From RUG11462 sp036308645 (lineage in GTDB: Bacteria; Bacillota; Clostridia; Oscillospirales; Acutalibacteraceae): 64,000 bases of DNA. The notes below the pieces were generated by a model. It had not been told where the DNA came from. It made no database searches and saw nothing but the letters and a program-made list of their open reading frames with translations. The position numbers and the translations under genes were made by a program. The DNA lies in the NCBI GenBank assembly GCA_036308645.1, contig JAXJVH010000001.1, forward strand, positions 13,398 to 77,397, read 5' to 3'. Below are positions 17,644 to 26,761 of this stretch, piece after piece; positions within the stretch are counted from its first letter, which is position 1; each line of letters starts with the position of its first letter.

Positions 17644-18356
17644 AAAACTTGTCCGCCTTTCATTGCGTTGTAACTAACCTCAGCCGCCGTTATATTCATT
17701 GTGCATTTCAATGACCATACATCTACTTTTTTCAATGCCGAATCAAGCATATCAAGAACTTTTACAATGTCCTCCGACGACTTCGGCACAATAATTTGAT
17801 GAACAATTTTGCCTGCGGCAGCGGATTTAGGCAACGGTGCAATTTCATCAACCTCACCGCGTTCTAAAAAGCAAATGGCTTTAAGAGGTGCTTTATCATT
17901 GATGTTATATCCTTCTTTGCCGCACCAAGGAGTGCCGTAAGCATAAACTCTGCCGTTTTGCTCTCTTAAAATCGGTTTATCACCGTTAATAATCTTTATT
18001 TTATCGCCGAGGAGTTTTTGCCATAGCCTGATATGAGTAGATTTGCCTACACCGCTTTTAGCGGTAAAAGCATACGCTTCTCCGTCGACGCTGATTACCG
18101 CGGCATGAAAAAGAAAAGCGTCATATTTCGGCAATGTATAAGCAATATTACGATACATACAAACGCTTTCAAGATAGCCTTCGGAAAATTCCTGTTGAGA
18201 AACCTCTTTTTCGTGTTTAATTTCATCTTCCGAAGCAGAAACGTTAAAATCCGTTTCGATATTATCATCCACGATATAACCGCTGCACTGATTTTTTACA
18301 AATTCAAACTTATTGTCGATACCGATAATAAAATCTGCGATTTTTATATTAAACAT
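17640..18356 (-). CDS. HPr kinase-like P-loop protein
   Basis: 238 residues. The central part resembles the C-terminal kinase domain of HPr kinase: FHAAVISV (His84), then P-loop KSGVGKST at 100-107, followed by NGDKPILR and YGTPWCGKEG. Similar proteins accompany lasso-peptide and related loci, where one type phosphorylates the precursor peptide. It lacks the N-terminal half of true HprK and is unlikely to act on HPr. It begins 3 bases after the stop of the lipoprotein gene and is coupled to pqqD downstream. Confidence 0.85.
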   Translation of the reverse strand: MFNIKIADFIIGIDNKFEFVKNQCSGYIVDDNIETDFNVSASEDEIKHEKEVSQQEFSEGYLESVCMYRNIAYTLPKYDAFLFHAAVISVDGEAYAFTAKSGVGKSTHIRLWQKLLGDKIKIINGDKPILREQNGRVYAYGTPWCGKEGYNINDKAPLKAICFLERGEVDEIAPLPKSAAAGKIVHQIIVPKSSEDIVKVLDMLDSALKKVDVWSLKCTMNITAAEVSYNAMKGGQVL

Positions 18357-18359
18357 ATT

Positions 18360-18719
18360 TTAAAAAATATCCTCAACGTATGGATCTGTACCACCTTTTA
18401 CTTCATAAGTAGGAGCAGTTGTTTTACTTTTTTTATTTGACTTTTTTGTAGTTTTTTTAGTAACCGTTTTTGCCTCGGTAACATAATTTCCTTCGTTGTC
18501 GGTAACTCTTTCACCGTTTGTATTGGTAACCACTACATAAACTGTTTCTACTTCCTCATCTGTAACAACATCTGACGCTTCTGTTGTGGTAGTTTCAATG
18601 GTTTTTACATCAGGAGCATTAGTATCCTCATCATTTGACTTTTTACCGCAAGATGAAAAGGATGTAGCCAAAGTCAATAAAACTGCAACACAAATTAAAT
18701 ATGAAATAATTTTTTTCAT
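18360..18719 (-). CDS. Small lipoprotein with Thr/Lys-rich tail
   Basis: 119 residues. A signal sequence (MKKIISYLICVAVLLTL) ends in a probable lipobox FSSC, giving a mature protein anchored at Cys24. The rest is low complexity: a Thr/Glu/Asp-rich stretch, a VVVTNTNGERVTDNEG-type segment and a basic KKTTKKSNKKSKTT run before a short acidic end. No enzymatic fold is apparent. It is tightly linked to the HPrK-like gene (3 bases), so it probably belongs to that system, as a surface component or possibly as a substrate. Confidence 0.75.
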   Translation of the reverse strand: MKKIISYLICVAVLLTLATSFSSCGKKSNDEDTNAPDVKTIETTTTEASDVVTDEEVETVYVVVTNTNGERVTDNEGNYVTEAKTVTKKTTKKSNKKSKTTAPTYEVKGGTDPYVEDIF

Positions 18720-18734
18720 TATAAAATCTCCTTT

Positions 18735-19196
18735 TTAATATCTGCCGGACCAAATTTCATATACTTCGTTTCCTACGCCGTTTAAATCAAGTAAATCAAC
18801 AACGCCGTTGCCGTCAAAATCTGCTTTTTTAAGCCAGTTAGCGGAAAAATCAATATTATTATAATTTGTAAGGTACTTTTCAATCATTTTATAATCATTT
18901 TTATCAAAACTGCTGTCGCCGTTATTATCCCATAAAGCAACGCCCATTGCAGTCATATCTTTTTGTTCAATTTTACCGTTACCGTCAAAATCAAATTTAC
19001 TTTCATCAACAACACCGGAAATCGAAAGATTTAAAACTTTTCTTTTAAGCAGCTTATAATCATTAACATCGCAAACTCCGTCGCAGTTAATATCACCTTT
19101 TACAGTTGTAGGCTCAACTGCTAAAACAGATGTAAAAGCAGTTATACTGCAAATTATCAGCGCTAAAATAGTTCCTACAAAAAACCTTTTTTTCAT
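18735..19196 (-). CDS. Secreted dockerin-like (EF-hand repeat) protein
   Basis: 153 residues: a signal peptide (to about residue 26) followed by four calcium-loop motifs of dockerin type I at about 35-46 (DINCDGVCDVND), 69-80, 90-101 and 126-137. They are arranged as two tandem dockerin-like units and almost nothing else. Dockerins bind cohesins in cellulosome-like assemblies; a free dockerin-only protein could be an adaptor. The start is the ATG at 19196 with AAGGAG 8 bases upstream. It is 15 bases before the lipoprotein gene and is the first gene of the operon. Confidence 0.85.
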   Translation of the reverse strand: MKKRFFVGTILALIICSITAFTSVLAVEPTTVKGDINCDGVCDVNDYKLLKRKVLNLSISGVVDESKFDFDGNGKIEQKDMTAMGVALWDNNGDSSFDKNDYKMIEKYLTNYNNIDFSANWLKKADFDGNGVVDLLDLNGVGNEVYEIWSGRY

Positions 19197-19309
19197 TAGA
19201 TACACTCCTTGATATATACATTCTTTAAATTAAAATAACTGCATTTTATATATCAGGTTAATAATAACATAAACTTAAATTAAATTCAAGTACAAAAATG
19301 AAATTCGCA

Positions 19310-19344
19310 AAAAACAAGCAACCAAATTTTAACTTCGGTTGCTT
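19310..19344 (-). terminator. Terminator after acpP
   Basis: An AAGCAACC/GGTTGCTT stem followed on the minus strand by a T run. It lies 15 bases past the acpP stop. Confidence 0.88.
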
Positions 19345-19359
19345 AAAAATCATTTAAAA

Positions 19360-19587
19360 CTATATGTTTTCTTCAATATAATTTACTATATCCCCGACTG
19401 TTTTAAACGAATCAGCGTCTTCTTCCTGAAACTCAGCAGAAAACTCATCTTCGAGCGACATAATTAAATCAACAAAATCAAGGCTGTCAGCATTAAGGTC
19501 ATTAACTAAATCTGTGTCCATAGTAATTTCTGACTCATCAATATCAAACTGGCTTGCCAAAATATTGCAAACTTTTTCAAAAACCAT
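19360..19587 (-). CDS. acpP: Acyl carrier protein
   Basis: 75 acidic residues with the phosphopantetheine attachment site at Ser35 in NADSLDFVDLIM. ACP carries growing acyl chains during fatty acid synthesis in the cytoplasm. It stands alone here, with its own GGAGG site and terminator, away from other fab genes, so it might be a secondary ACP. Length and motif are normal. Confidence 0.95.
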   Translation of the reverse strand: MVFEKVCNILASQFDIDESEITMDTDLVNDLNADSLDFVDLIMSLEDEFSAEFQEEDADSFKTVGDIVNYIEENI

Positions 19588-19749
19588 AATATTTCCTCCG
19601 AAAAATAAATTAACTTATACAGTAGACAAATCAAAAAAAATCTGTTATATTTATTACAATATATTACTGTATAAAACAATAATATGAAAAAATAAACTAT
19701 TTGTCAATATCTTTTTTAACATTTTTAACTTTTTAAAGGAATTTTTATT

Positions 19750-20250
19750 ATGAATATTATTTTATGCGGATTTATGGGATCGGGAAAATCAACAATAGGA
19801 AAACTGCTTGCAGATAGACTTAACAGAAATTTTATTGATCTTGACGATTATATTGTCCAAAAGCGCGGTATGTCTATAAATGAGATTTTTAAAAAATACG
19901 GCGAAGAAAATTTCAGAAAATCCGAAACTCAAAGCGCAAAAAACATAAGTCTTCTTGATAATCATATTATAGCGCTCGGCGGCGGTACTGTGGTAAATCC
20001 TAAAAACGCAGAAATTCTTAAAACAAGCGGAAAAATTATAATGCTTGACATTTCACCCGAAAACGTTTATCAACGCCTTAAAAATGATAAATCAAGACCA
20101 TTGTTACAAACAGACGATAAATTAAAGGCTATTACCGATATGATGAACTCCAGATTGCCGTATTATAACAACGCTGCCGATTACAAAATCAGCGTAGACG
20201 GAAAAAGTAAAGAAAAAATAATTGAAGAAATTATAAATATTATTGAATAA
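19750..20250 (+). CDS. aroK: Shikimate kinase
   Basis: 166 residues. The enzyme phosphorylates shikimate with ATP in aromatic amino acid synthesis. Walker A GFMGSGKST is at 8-16, the DLDDYI shikimate-binding Asp is near 31-34, RKSE is near 58 and the GGGTVV and SRPLL (lid) motifs are present. An AAAGGA site precedes the ATG. It is a single gene with no other aro gene adjacent. Confidence 0.96.
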   Translation: MNIILCGFMGSGKSTIGKLLADRLNRNFIDLDDYIVQKRGMSINEIFKKYGEENFRKSETQSAKNISLLDNHIIALGGGTVVNPKNAEILKTSGKIIMLDISPENVYQRLKNDKSRPLLQTDDKLKAITDMMNSRLPYYNNAADYKISVDGKSKEKIIEEIINIIE

Positions 20251-20274
20251 TCTATAATTTTTTAAAATTTAAGA

Positions 20275-20303
20275 TTTACTTTAGCGGTTTTTTATGATAT
20301 AAT
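20275..20303 (+). promoter_or_regulatory. Promoter of ireB
   Basis: TTTACT (20275-20280), a 17-base spacer and TATAAT (20298-20303), 35 bases before the ireB start. Confidence 0.75.
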
Positions 20304-20338
20304 TAAAAAAGAAAATCTTTTAGTAAGGAGAGAATTTT

Positions 20339-20587
20339 ATGAACGACAAGACAATACCTTTTTCACTTGGTAATGAGAGAGATATTCAAATAAGAATGGT
20401 CTTAAATCAGGTTTATGAGGCGCTTAAAGAAAAAGGATATAATCCGATAAATCAGCTTGTCGGTTATATTCTTTCCGAAGATCCGACATATATCACCACT
20501 CACAAAGGCGCAAGAAGCCAAATTTGTAAGATTGACCGTGATGAATTACTTCAAACATTACTGAAATATTATTTACAGGATCAATAA
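20339..20587 (+). CDS. ireB: IreB family regulatory phosphoprotein (UPF0297)
   Basis: 82 residues matching IreB/YrzL: an N-terminal Thr-containing segment (MNDKTIPFSLG), then GYNPINQLVGYILSEDP and ITTHKGAR. In Enterococcus IreB is phosphorylated by the PASTA kinase IreK and affects cephalosporin resistance. The Thr at residue 5 is a plausible phosphosite. The usual ruvX partner does not follow here; a terminator does. Confidence 0.95.
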   Translation: MNDKTIPFSLGNERDIQIRMVLNQVYEALKEKGYNPINQLVGYILSEDPTYITTHKGARSQICKIDRDELLQTLLKYYLQDQ

Positions 20588-20615
20588 AATTATTAAAACA
20601 AAATCATTAAAATTG

Positions 20616-20640
20616 ACCACCCGTCAAGCGGGTGGTTTTA
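20616..20640 (+). terminator. Terminator after ireB
   Basis: An 8-bp stem ACCACCCG/CGGGTGGT followed by TTTTA. Confidence 0.9.
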
Positions 20641-20698
20641 TGTTTAATAATTTGCGTACGCATCTGTATTCTCAAGGCAGACGCTTACAATGCCCGTT

Positions 20699-22579
20699 TT
20701 ATCTACGTTTGTTTTTTCTCTTCACATTATTATTCTTTCGATGATTTTTACGATTGTCAGACACTTTCTTTTCAGTCGCTTTCTTTTCTGGCGCAACAAG
20801 GCAGTTTTTACCTGTTCCGATTAAATCGTAACGCCCTGCTTTTTTAAGAGCCGAAAGCACAAGTTTTTTATTTTCAGGGCGAAAATACTGCAAAAGCGCA
20901 CGTTGTTCGGCTTTTTCCGTAGCAGTTCTCGGAACATACACTTTTTCCATTGTATATGGGTCAAGCCCTGTATAAAACATACAGGTTGAAACTGTTCCGG
21001 GGGTAGGATAAAAATCCTGCACCTGTTCCGGGTGAAGTCCCTCTTTTTTCAAGAAAAGAGATAATTCAATAGCGTCGTTAATTGTACTTCCGGGGTGAGA
21101 TGACATAAGATAAGGCACTAAATACTGCTTTTTACCTGTGCTTTGCGTCAACTCATAGAAACGCTTTTTAAAACGATTATAAACCTCAACAGGCGGCTTG
21201 CCCATTCGTTTAAGCACATTGTTTGAACAATGTTCGGGCGCTACCTTTAACTGACCGCTTATATGATGTTCGACAAGTTCTTTGAAAAAAGTTTCGTCTT
21301 TATCTGCTATAAGATAATCAAAACGTATTCCCGAACGAATAAACACTTTTTTTATTTTAGGAAGTTTTCGCAATTTGCGAAGTAAACTCAAATAATCGCT
21401 GTGGTCTACCTTTACCGCGGGACACACCGACGGCGCAAGACATTTTTTATCGGAACACAGTCCGCTTTTTAACTGTTTATCACAGGATGGCGCTCTGAAA
21501 TTTGCCGTCGGACCGCCGACATCGTGTATATAACCTTTAAAATCAGGCATTTGTGTTATTTTTTTTGCTTCATTAATAACTGATTCGTGACTGCGTACAG
21601 AAATCAGCCTTCCCTGATGATATGCAAGCGAACAGAAGTTACAAGCGCCGTAACATCCACGGTTATGAATAATAGAAAATTTTACTTCTTCAATTCCCGG
21701 AACACCGCCTAACGCTTCATAAGACGGATGATAAGCACGCATAAACGGCAAAGAATACACCTTGTCCATTTCCTCGGTAGAAAGCGGCGGCATAGGCGGA
21801 TTTTGAATAACAATTTTGTCCCCGTGACGCTGAATAACAGTTTTGCCCCGTACTGCGTCGTGCTCTTCCTGTTGAATACGGCAGGATTTTGCATACAATT
21901 TTTTACCGTTCTCATCTGGCACGCTGACCGCCTCAAAACTCGGGCATTCTTTAACGGGCATCGGCTTATAATCGGTAGTTTTTACAGCATAACAAGTGCC
22001 TTTTATATCCGTAATACTGTGAATATCCTCGCCCTTTTTCAATCGGGTTGCAATCTCAACAATATGCTTTTCGCCCATTCCGTACATAAGCAAATCAGCA
22101 CCCGAATCAAGCAAAATAGACGGACGAACTTTATCGTCCCAATAATCGTAATGTGCAAACCGGCGAAGCGACGCCTCTAATCCGCCTATTGCAATCGGCA
22201 CATCCGAGAAAATTCTACGAATGTTTTTACAATAAACAATTACTGCTCTGTCAGGACGTGCGCCCGAACGTCCGCCGGCAGTATAAGCGTCATCGCTTCG
22301 ACGTTTTTTAGCGGCGGTATAATGAGCAACCATTGAATCTATATTACCGCCGTTTACCAAAAATCCGAGCCGAGGTTTACCAAAGCGTTTATAGTCTTCG
22401 TCATTTTGCGGTTGCGACAAAATACAAACTCTAAAACCCGCATTCTCTAACACTCTCGAAATTATAGCAGTTCCGAACGACGGATGGTCCACATAAGCGT
22501 CGCCTGTTACAAGCACAAAATCGGTGTAGTACCAGTCACGCTCGCGCATTTCTTCATTTGTTAACGGTAAAAAAGGCAT
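20699..22579 (-). CDS. YgiQ family radical SAM protein
   Basis: 626 residues. An N-terminal B12-binding-like domain (VTGDAYVDHPSFGTA) is followed by a radical SAM core with NRGCYGACNFCSLAYHQGR. A distal Cys-containing segment (CDKQLKSGLCSDKKC) is present, then a basic Lys/Arg/Asn tail. The YgiQ family is widespread, but its reaction is not known to me. The start ATG has a GGGAG site. It may be cotranscribed with queA only by read-through, since a terminator lies between them. Confidence 0.93.
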   Translation of the reverse strand: MPFLPLTNEEMRERDWYYTDFVLVTGDAYVDHPSFGTAIISRVLENAGFRVCILSQPQNDEDYKRFGKPRLGFLVNGGNIDSMVAHYTAAKKRRSDDAYTAGGRSGARPDRAVIVYCKNIRRIFSDVPIAIGGLEASLRRFAHYDYWDDKVRPSILLDSGADLLMYGMGEKHIVEIATRLKKGEDIHSITDIKGTCYAVKTTDYKPMPVKECPSFEAVSVPDENGKKLYAKSCRIQQEEHDAVRGKTVIQRHGDKIVIQNPPMPPLSTEEMDKVYSLPFMRAYHPSYEALGGVPGIEEVKFSIIHNRGCYGACNFCSLAYHQGRLISVRSHESVINEAKKITQMPDFKGYIHDVGGPTANFRAPSCDKQLKSGLCSDKKCLAPSVCPAVKVDHSDYLSLLRKLRKLPKIKKVFIRSGIRFDYLIADKDETFFKELVEHHISGQLKVAPEHCSNNVLKRMGKPPVEVYNRFKKRFYELTQSTGKKQYLVPYLMSSHPGSTINDAIELSLFLKKEGLHPEQVQDFYPTPGTVSTCMFYTGLDPYTMEKVYVPRTATEKAEQRALLQYFRPENKKLVLSALKKAGRYDLIGTGKNCLVAPEKKATEKKVSDNRKNHRKNNNVKRKNKRR

Positions 22580-22661
22580 TTTTTACTCCCCTATAATCAT
22601 TTTATAATATGATTATAACATATCATCGACATAAATACAAATAACTTTTAAATATAATAAA

Positions 22662-22699
22662 AAATCGGAATAAGCGATATAAAACTTACTCCGATTTAT
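22662..22699 (-). terminator. Terminator after queA
   Basis: A 13-bp stem (AAATCGGAATAAG with one wobble in its complement) and a 12-base AT loop, with T's following on the minus strand. Confidence 0.85.
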
Positions 22700-22769
22700 A
22701 AACTTTGTTAAATTCGTCGGCTATGCCGACACCTTAACTCTTAACTCTTACCTATTACCTGCTTATCAT

Positions 22770-23792
22770 CTATATGATGAGCATTGCGTCGCCGAATGAG
22801 AAAAAGCGGTATTTTTCTTTTACGGCTTCTTGATAAGCATTAAGCACATTTTCTCTGCCTGCAAGCGCAGAAACAAGCATTATCAAAGTACTTTCCGGCA
22901 GATGAAAGTTAGTAATAAGTGCGTCAAGGCATTTAAACTTATATCCCGGATAAATGAAAATCGAGGTATCTCCCTCGTCCTCTTTAATTTCACCTTTTGA
23001 CGCCACAGATTCAACGGTACGGCAGGAGGTTGTACCTACGCAGATTACCCGACCGCCGTTTTCCTTTGTTTTATTAATAATATCTGCCGTTTCTTTCGGC
23101 ATTATATAATGTTCGGAGTGCATTAAATGGTCTTCAATATTATCAGCCTTAACAGGTCTGAAAGTACCAAGTCCAACGTGCAAAGTTACATAAGCGATTT
23201 TAACGCCCTTTTCTTTAATCTTTTCTAAAAGTTCGTTTGTAAAATGAAGTCCTGCGGTAGGCGCTGCCGCCGAACCCTCATATTTAGCATAAACTGTCTG
23301 ATAACGTGTGCAATCTTTTAACTGTTCGTGAATATAATGTGGTAACGGCATTTCTCCGATTTTATCAAGCACTTCATAAAATTTGCCTTCATAAGAAAAC
23401 CTGATAATACGGTTGCCGTCGTCTTTAACTTTTATAACCTCCGCCTGCATCAGTCCTTCGCCGAAAGTAAATTTATAACCTTCTTTAGCCTTCTTACCGG
23501 GCCCTGCAAGACATTCCCACTCATCATTTCCTAAATTTTTTAAAAGCAAAAATTCTACAACTGCGCCTGTATCAACTCTTATTCCGTAAATTCTTGCCGG
23601 AATTACCTTTGTATTATTAAGAATCAGACAATCGCCTTTTTCAAGATAATTAATTATATCAAAAAAATGCTTATGCTGAATCTCGCCTGTATTTTTATCA
23701 AGCAACATAAGTCTTGACTCTTCTCTGTTTTCAGCAGGGTGCTGAGCGATTAACTCTTCGGGCAAATCATAGTAAAAATCCTGCTTTCTCAT
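22770..23792 (-). CDS. queA: S-adenosylmethionine:tRNA ribosyltransferase-isomerase QueA
   Basis: QueA transfers and isomerises the ribosyl part of SAM onto preQ1-tRNA, making epoxyqueuosine. The 340 residues are typical. The signatures FYYDLPEELIAQHP, SRLMLLDKNTGE, NNTKVIPAR, GSAAAPTAGLHFT and TNFHLPESTLIMLVSA are all present. The start ATG has an AAAGGA site. No other queuosine genes (tgt, queC/D/E) are in view. Confidence 0.97.
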   Translation of the reverse strand: MRKQDFYYDLPEELIAQHPAENREESRLMLLDKNTGEIQHKHFFDIINYLEKGDCLILNNTKVIPARIYGIRVDTGAVVEFLLLKNLGNDEWECLAGPGKKAKEGYKFTFGEGLMQAEVIKVKDDGNRIIRFSYEGKFYEVLDKIGEMPLPHYIHEQLKDCTRYQTVYAKYEGSAAAPTAGLHFTNELLEKIKEKGVKIAYVTLHVGLGTFRPVKADNIEDHLMHSEHYIMPKETADIINKTKENGGRVICVGTTSCRTVESVASKGEIKEDEGDTSIFIYPGYKFKCLDALITNFHLPESTLIMLVSALAGRENVLNAYQEAVKEKYRFFSFGDAMLII

Positions 23793-23952
23793 ATTGACAA
23801 TCCTTTCGTATTATGATAAAATATATCGAAAATAGTAATTAAAATCGGGTAATATGGTTATTTTGTAAAGCGTTTGTTTTATATTATATTGCATTATTCG
23901 ATAATTTACAAGATTTTTTTATAATTTTATTTTAGATAGGAAGGCAAATTAT

Positions 23953-25038
23953 ATGAAAAAGTATAAAGTAGGTATAGTCGGTGCAACAGGTATGGTTGGA
24001 CAGAGATATGCAATTTTGCTTGAAAATCATCCTTGGTTTGAAGTTGTTGCTGTCGCTGCTTCTCCGCGTTCCAAAGGCAAAACTTACCTTGAAGCAGTCG
24101 AGGGCAGATGGGCAATGAAACAGCCGATTCCCGAAAAGTTAAAAGATATGGTTCTTTTTGACGCAACCGCAGATAAAGAAGAAATCGTTTCATTGGTTGA
24201 TTTCGTTTTCTGCGCTGTTGATATGAAAAAAGATGAAATAAAACAGTTGGAATTTGATTATGCAAAACTTGAATGTCCCGTTATTTCAAATAACTCTGCT
24301 AACAGAGGCACAGATGACGTTCCTATGCTTATTCCCGAACTTAACGGAGAACACGCCAAAGTAATCGAAGCACAAAGAAAACGTCTTGGAACTAAAAAAG
24401 GTTTTGTTGCAGTTAAATCAAACTGTTCAATTCAGAATTATGTTCCTGCTCTTTTCCCTGTTGATAAAGAGTTTAAGGTTAAAGATGTTTTGGTTTGTAC
24501 TTATCAGGCAATTTCGGGCGCAGGCAAGACATTTGAAAGATGGCCTGAAATGGTTGATAATGTTATTCCTTACATCGGCGGCGAAGAGGAAAAATCAGAG
24601 AAAGAACCGCTTAAAATTTGGGGTAATGTTGAGGGCGATAAAATTGTAAATTCAACAAGACCTAATTTTACCGCTCAATGTATCAGAGTACCTGTTTCGG
24701 ACGGTCATTTGAGCGCAGTATTTGTTAGGTTTGAAGATAAAAAGCCTACCAAAGAACAGATTTTGAAAATTTGGAACGAGTTTCCGTCTGTTACAAAAGA
24801 ATTAAACCTCCCGTCGGCTCCTGATAAATTCTTGAGATATTATGAACAAGACGATATGCCTCAGGTAAAACTCACAAGAGATACCGACAAAGGAATGGCT
24901 GTTCATATCGGCAGACTCAGAGAAGATTCGCAATATGATTATAAATTTGTTTGTCTTTCACACAACACTTTAAGAGGCGCAGCGGGCGGCGCGGTAATTA
25001 TGGCAGAATATCTCTGCGCTAAAGGATATTTTGATTAA
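23953..25038 (+). CDS. asd: Aspartate-semialdehyde dehydrogenase (archaeal/fungal type)
   Basis: 361 residues. The enzyme reduces aspartyl phosphate to aspartate semialdehyde with NADPH, feeding lysine/DAP, threonine and methionine. The NADP loop is GIVGATGMVGQR, the catalytic Cys158 is in KSNCSIQNYV, and His is in SDGHLSAVF. The length and the CSIQN/GGAVIMAEYL motifs place it in the archaeal and fungal branch, not the usual bacterial one. First gene of asd-dapA-dapB-ACT. I see no lysine riboswitch in the 160-base upstream gap. Confidence 0.95.
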   Translation: MKKYKVGIVGATGMVGQRYAILLENHPWFEVVAVAASPRSKGKTYLEAVEGRWAMKQPIPEKLKDMVLFDATADKEEIVSLVDFVFCAVDMKKDEIKQLEFDYAKLECPVISNNSANRGTDDVPMLIPELNGEHAKVIEAQRKRLGTKKGFVAVKSNCSIQNYVPALFPVDKEFKVKDVLVCTYQAISGAGKTFERWPEMVDNVIPYIGGEEEKSEKEPLKIWGNVEGDKIVNSTRPNFTAQCIRVPVSDGHLSAVFVRFEDKKPTKEQILKIWNEFPSVTKELNLPSAPDKFLRYYEQDDMPQVKLTRDTDKGMAVHIGRLREDSQYDYKFVCLSHNTLRGAAGGAVIMAEYLCAKGYFD

Positions 25039-25063
25039 TTTTATAATAATGAGGTTATAGATT

Positions 25064-25954
25064 ATGAAGAAAACAATTTTTACAGGTTCGGGCGTTGCAA
25101 TTATAACTCCTATGAATCAAGACGGTACTGTAAATTACGAAAAAATCAAGGAAATAATTGATTTTCAGATAGAAAACGGAACCGACGCTATTATTACCTG
25201 CGGTACAACAGGCGAAAGCGCAACTATGTCGCATAAAGAACATGAAGAAGTTATGAAATTTATGATTGACTATGTAAACAAACGTGTTCCGGTAATTGCA
25301 GGCACAGGTTCAAACGAAACTTATTTTGCGGCTGAACTTTCACAGTATGCCGAAAAATGCGGTGCTGACGCACTTTTATTGGTAACTCCTTATTACAACA
25401 AAACTTCACAAGAAGGACTTATCGCTCACTTCAACTACATAGCCGACAGAGTAAATATCCCGATTATTCTTTACAACGTTCCTTCAAGAACAGGTCTTAA
25501 TATTCAGCCTGCTACATATAAAGAACTTTGTAAACATCCGAATATCGTTGCCGCCAAAGAGGCTTCGGGCGATATTTCACAAGTTGCAAAAATTGCACAG
25601 TTGTGCGGTGATGAACTCGATATTTATTCAGGTAACGATGACCAGATTGTGCCGATTTTATCTCTCGGCGGTAAAGGTGTAATTTCTGTTCTTGCTAATG
25701 TTTGTCCTAAAGAAACACACCAAATTTGCGAAGAATTTTTCAATGGAAATATTGAAAAATCACGTGAATTACAATTAGAATACCTTGATCTTATCAATAA
25801 TCTTTTCTGTGAAGTAAATCCGACTCCTGTGAAAGAGGCTATGAATATGATGGGTATGCAGGTTGGTGATTGCCGTTTACCGCTTGTTCGTCCAACCGAC
25901 GCCAATCAAAAGAAAATTTTTGATTCACTTAAAAATCACGGTTTGATTAAATAG
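25064..25954 (+). CDS. dapA: 4-hydroxy-tetrahydrodipicolinate synthase DapA
   Basis: 296 residues, a TIM barrel that condenses pyruvate with aspartate semialdehyde. The Schiff-base Lys165 lies in VAAKEASGD, Tyr137 in YNVPSRTG, and the CGTTGES motif is at 46-52. Standard length, 25 bases after asd. The pathway product DAP is used for peptidoglycan and, in sporeformers, dipicolinate. Confidence 0.97.
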   Translation: MKKTIFTGSGVAIITPMNQDGTVNYEKIKEIIDFQIENGTDAIITCGTTGESATMSHKEHEEVMKFMIDYVNKRVPVIAGTGSNETYFAAELSQYAEKCGADALLLVTPYYNKTSQEGLIAHFNYIADRVNIPIILYNVPSRTGLNIQPATYKELCKHPNIVAAKEASGDISQVAKIAQLCGDELDIYSGNDDQIVPILSLGGKGVISVLANVCPKETHQICEEFFNGNIEKSRELQLEYLDLINNLFCEVNPTPVKEAMNMMGMQVGDCRLPLVRPTDANQKKIFDSLKNHGLIK

Positions 25955-25981
25955 TATTAATTACAAAGGATGTGCAATAAT

Positions 25982-26740
25982 TTGACTAAAATACTTCTTA
26001 TAGGTGCTTGCGGACACATGGGCAGAGTTATTGCCGATTGTGTTTCAAAACGGGATGACTGCGAAATAATTGCAGGCGTTGACCCGTTATCGGAACAATA
26101 TTCAGACTTCCCTGTTTATTCTTCTTGTAAAGAAGTAAAAGAAACTCCGGATGTAATTATTGATTTTTCTCATCCGTCGGCACTTGAAGGAATATTGGAG
26201 TATTCGGTAAATAATAACGTTCCTGTAGTTATTGCAACGACAGGTATGGACGAAAAACATATTGAAATGATTAACAAGGCTTCAAATAAAGTTCCTGTTT
26301 TCTTTACTTACAATATGTCGCTCGGAGTAAATCTTTTAGCAGAACTTGCTAAAAAAGCAGCTTCGGTACTGGCAAATGATTTTGATATTGAAATTGTTGA
26401 AGCACATCATAATCAAAAAGTAGACGCACCGTCGGGTACTGCAATTATGTTAGCCGACGCTATCAATGAAACGCTCGACAACGAGTATTCTTATGAATAT
26501 GACCGCCATTCCAAACGAGCCAAAAGACCTAAAAAAGAAATCGGAATGCACGCAATAAGAGGCGGTACAATCGTTGGCGAACATGAAATAATTTTTGCAG
26601 GACGTGATGAAATCGTTAAACTTTCTCACTCTGCACGTTCAAAAGAGATTTTTGCAGTCGGTTCTGTAAACGCTGCAATATATCTTAAAAATCAAGACAA
26701 AGGAATTTACAATATGTCCGATTTGTTGTCGGATAAATAA
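25982..26740 (+). CDS. dapB: 4-hydroxy-tetrahydrodipicolinate reductase DapB
   Basis: About 252 residues. The NAD(P) loop is GACGHMGR near the start, the catalytic EAHHNQKVDAPSGTA motif is near 147, and the C-terminal GGTIVGEHEI is intact. The frame is open from an ATG at 25970, but I prefer the TTG at 25982. AAAGG precedes it by 11 bases, that ATG overlaps the ribosome site, and the family normally starts just before the glycine loop. Third gene of the lysine/DAP operon. Confidence 0.96.
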   Translation: MTKILLIGACGHMGRVIADCVSKRDDCEIIAGVDPLSEQYSDFPVYSSCKEVKETPDVIIDFSHPSALEGILEYSVNNNVPVVIATTGMDEKHIEMINKASNKVPVFFTYNMSLGVNLLAELAKKAASVLANDFDIEIVEAHHNQKVDAPSGTAIMLADAINETLDNEYSYEYDRHSKRAKRPKKEIGMHAIRGGTIVGEHEIIFAGRDEIVKLSHSARSKEIFAVGSVNAAIYLKNQDKGIYNMSDLLSDK

Positions 26741-26761
26741 ATCCTTTGGAGGGATTCCGCT

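Noticed and set aside
15254..18356. A complete lasso-peptide cluster
   Set aside because: The PqqD-like, HPrK-like and exporter genes fit, but there is no B2-type transglutaminase-like protease, no asparagine-synthetase-like cyclase and no obvious precursor.
22718..22760. Short repeats TTAACTC near the end of queA
   Set aside because: Only two copies and a small hairpin; too little to call an element.
23793..23952. Lysine riboswitch before asd
   Set aside because: The gap is short, AT-rich and lacks the conserved helices and purine-rich core.
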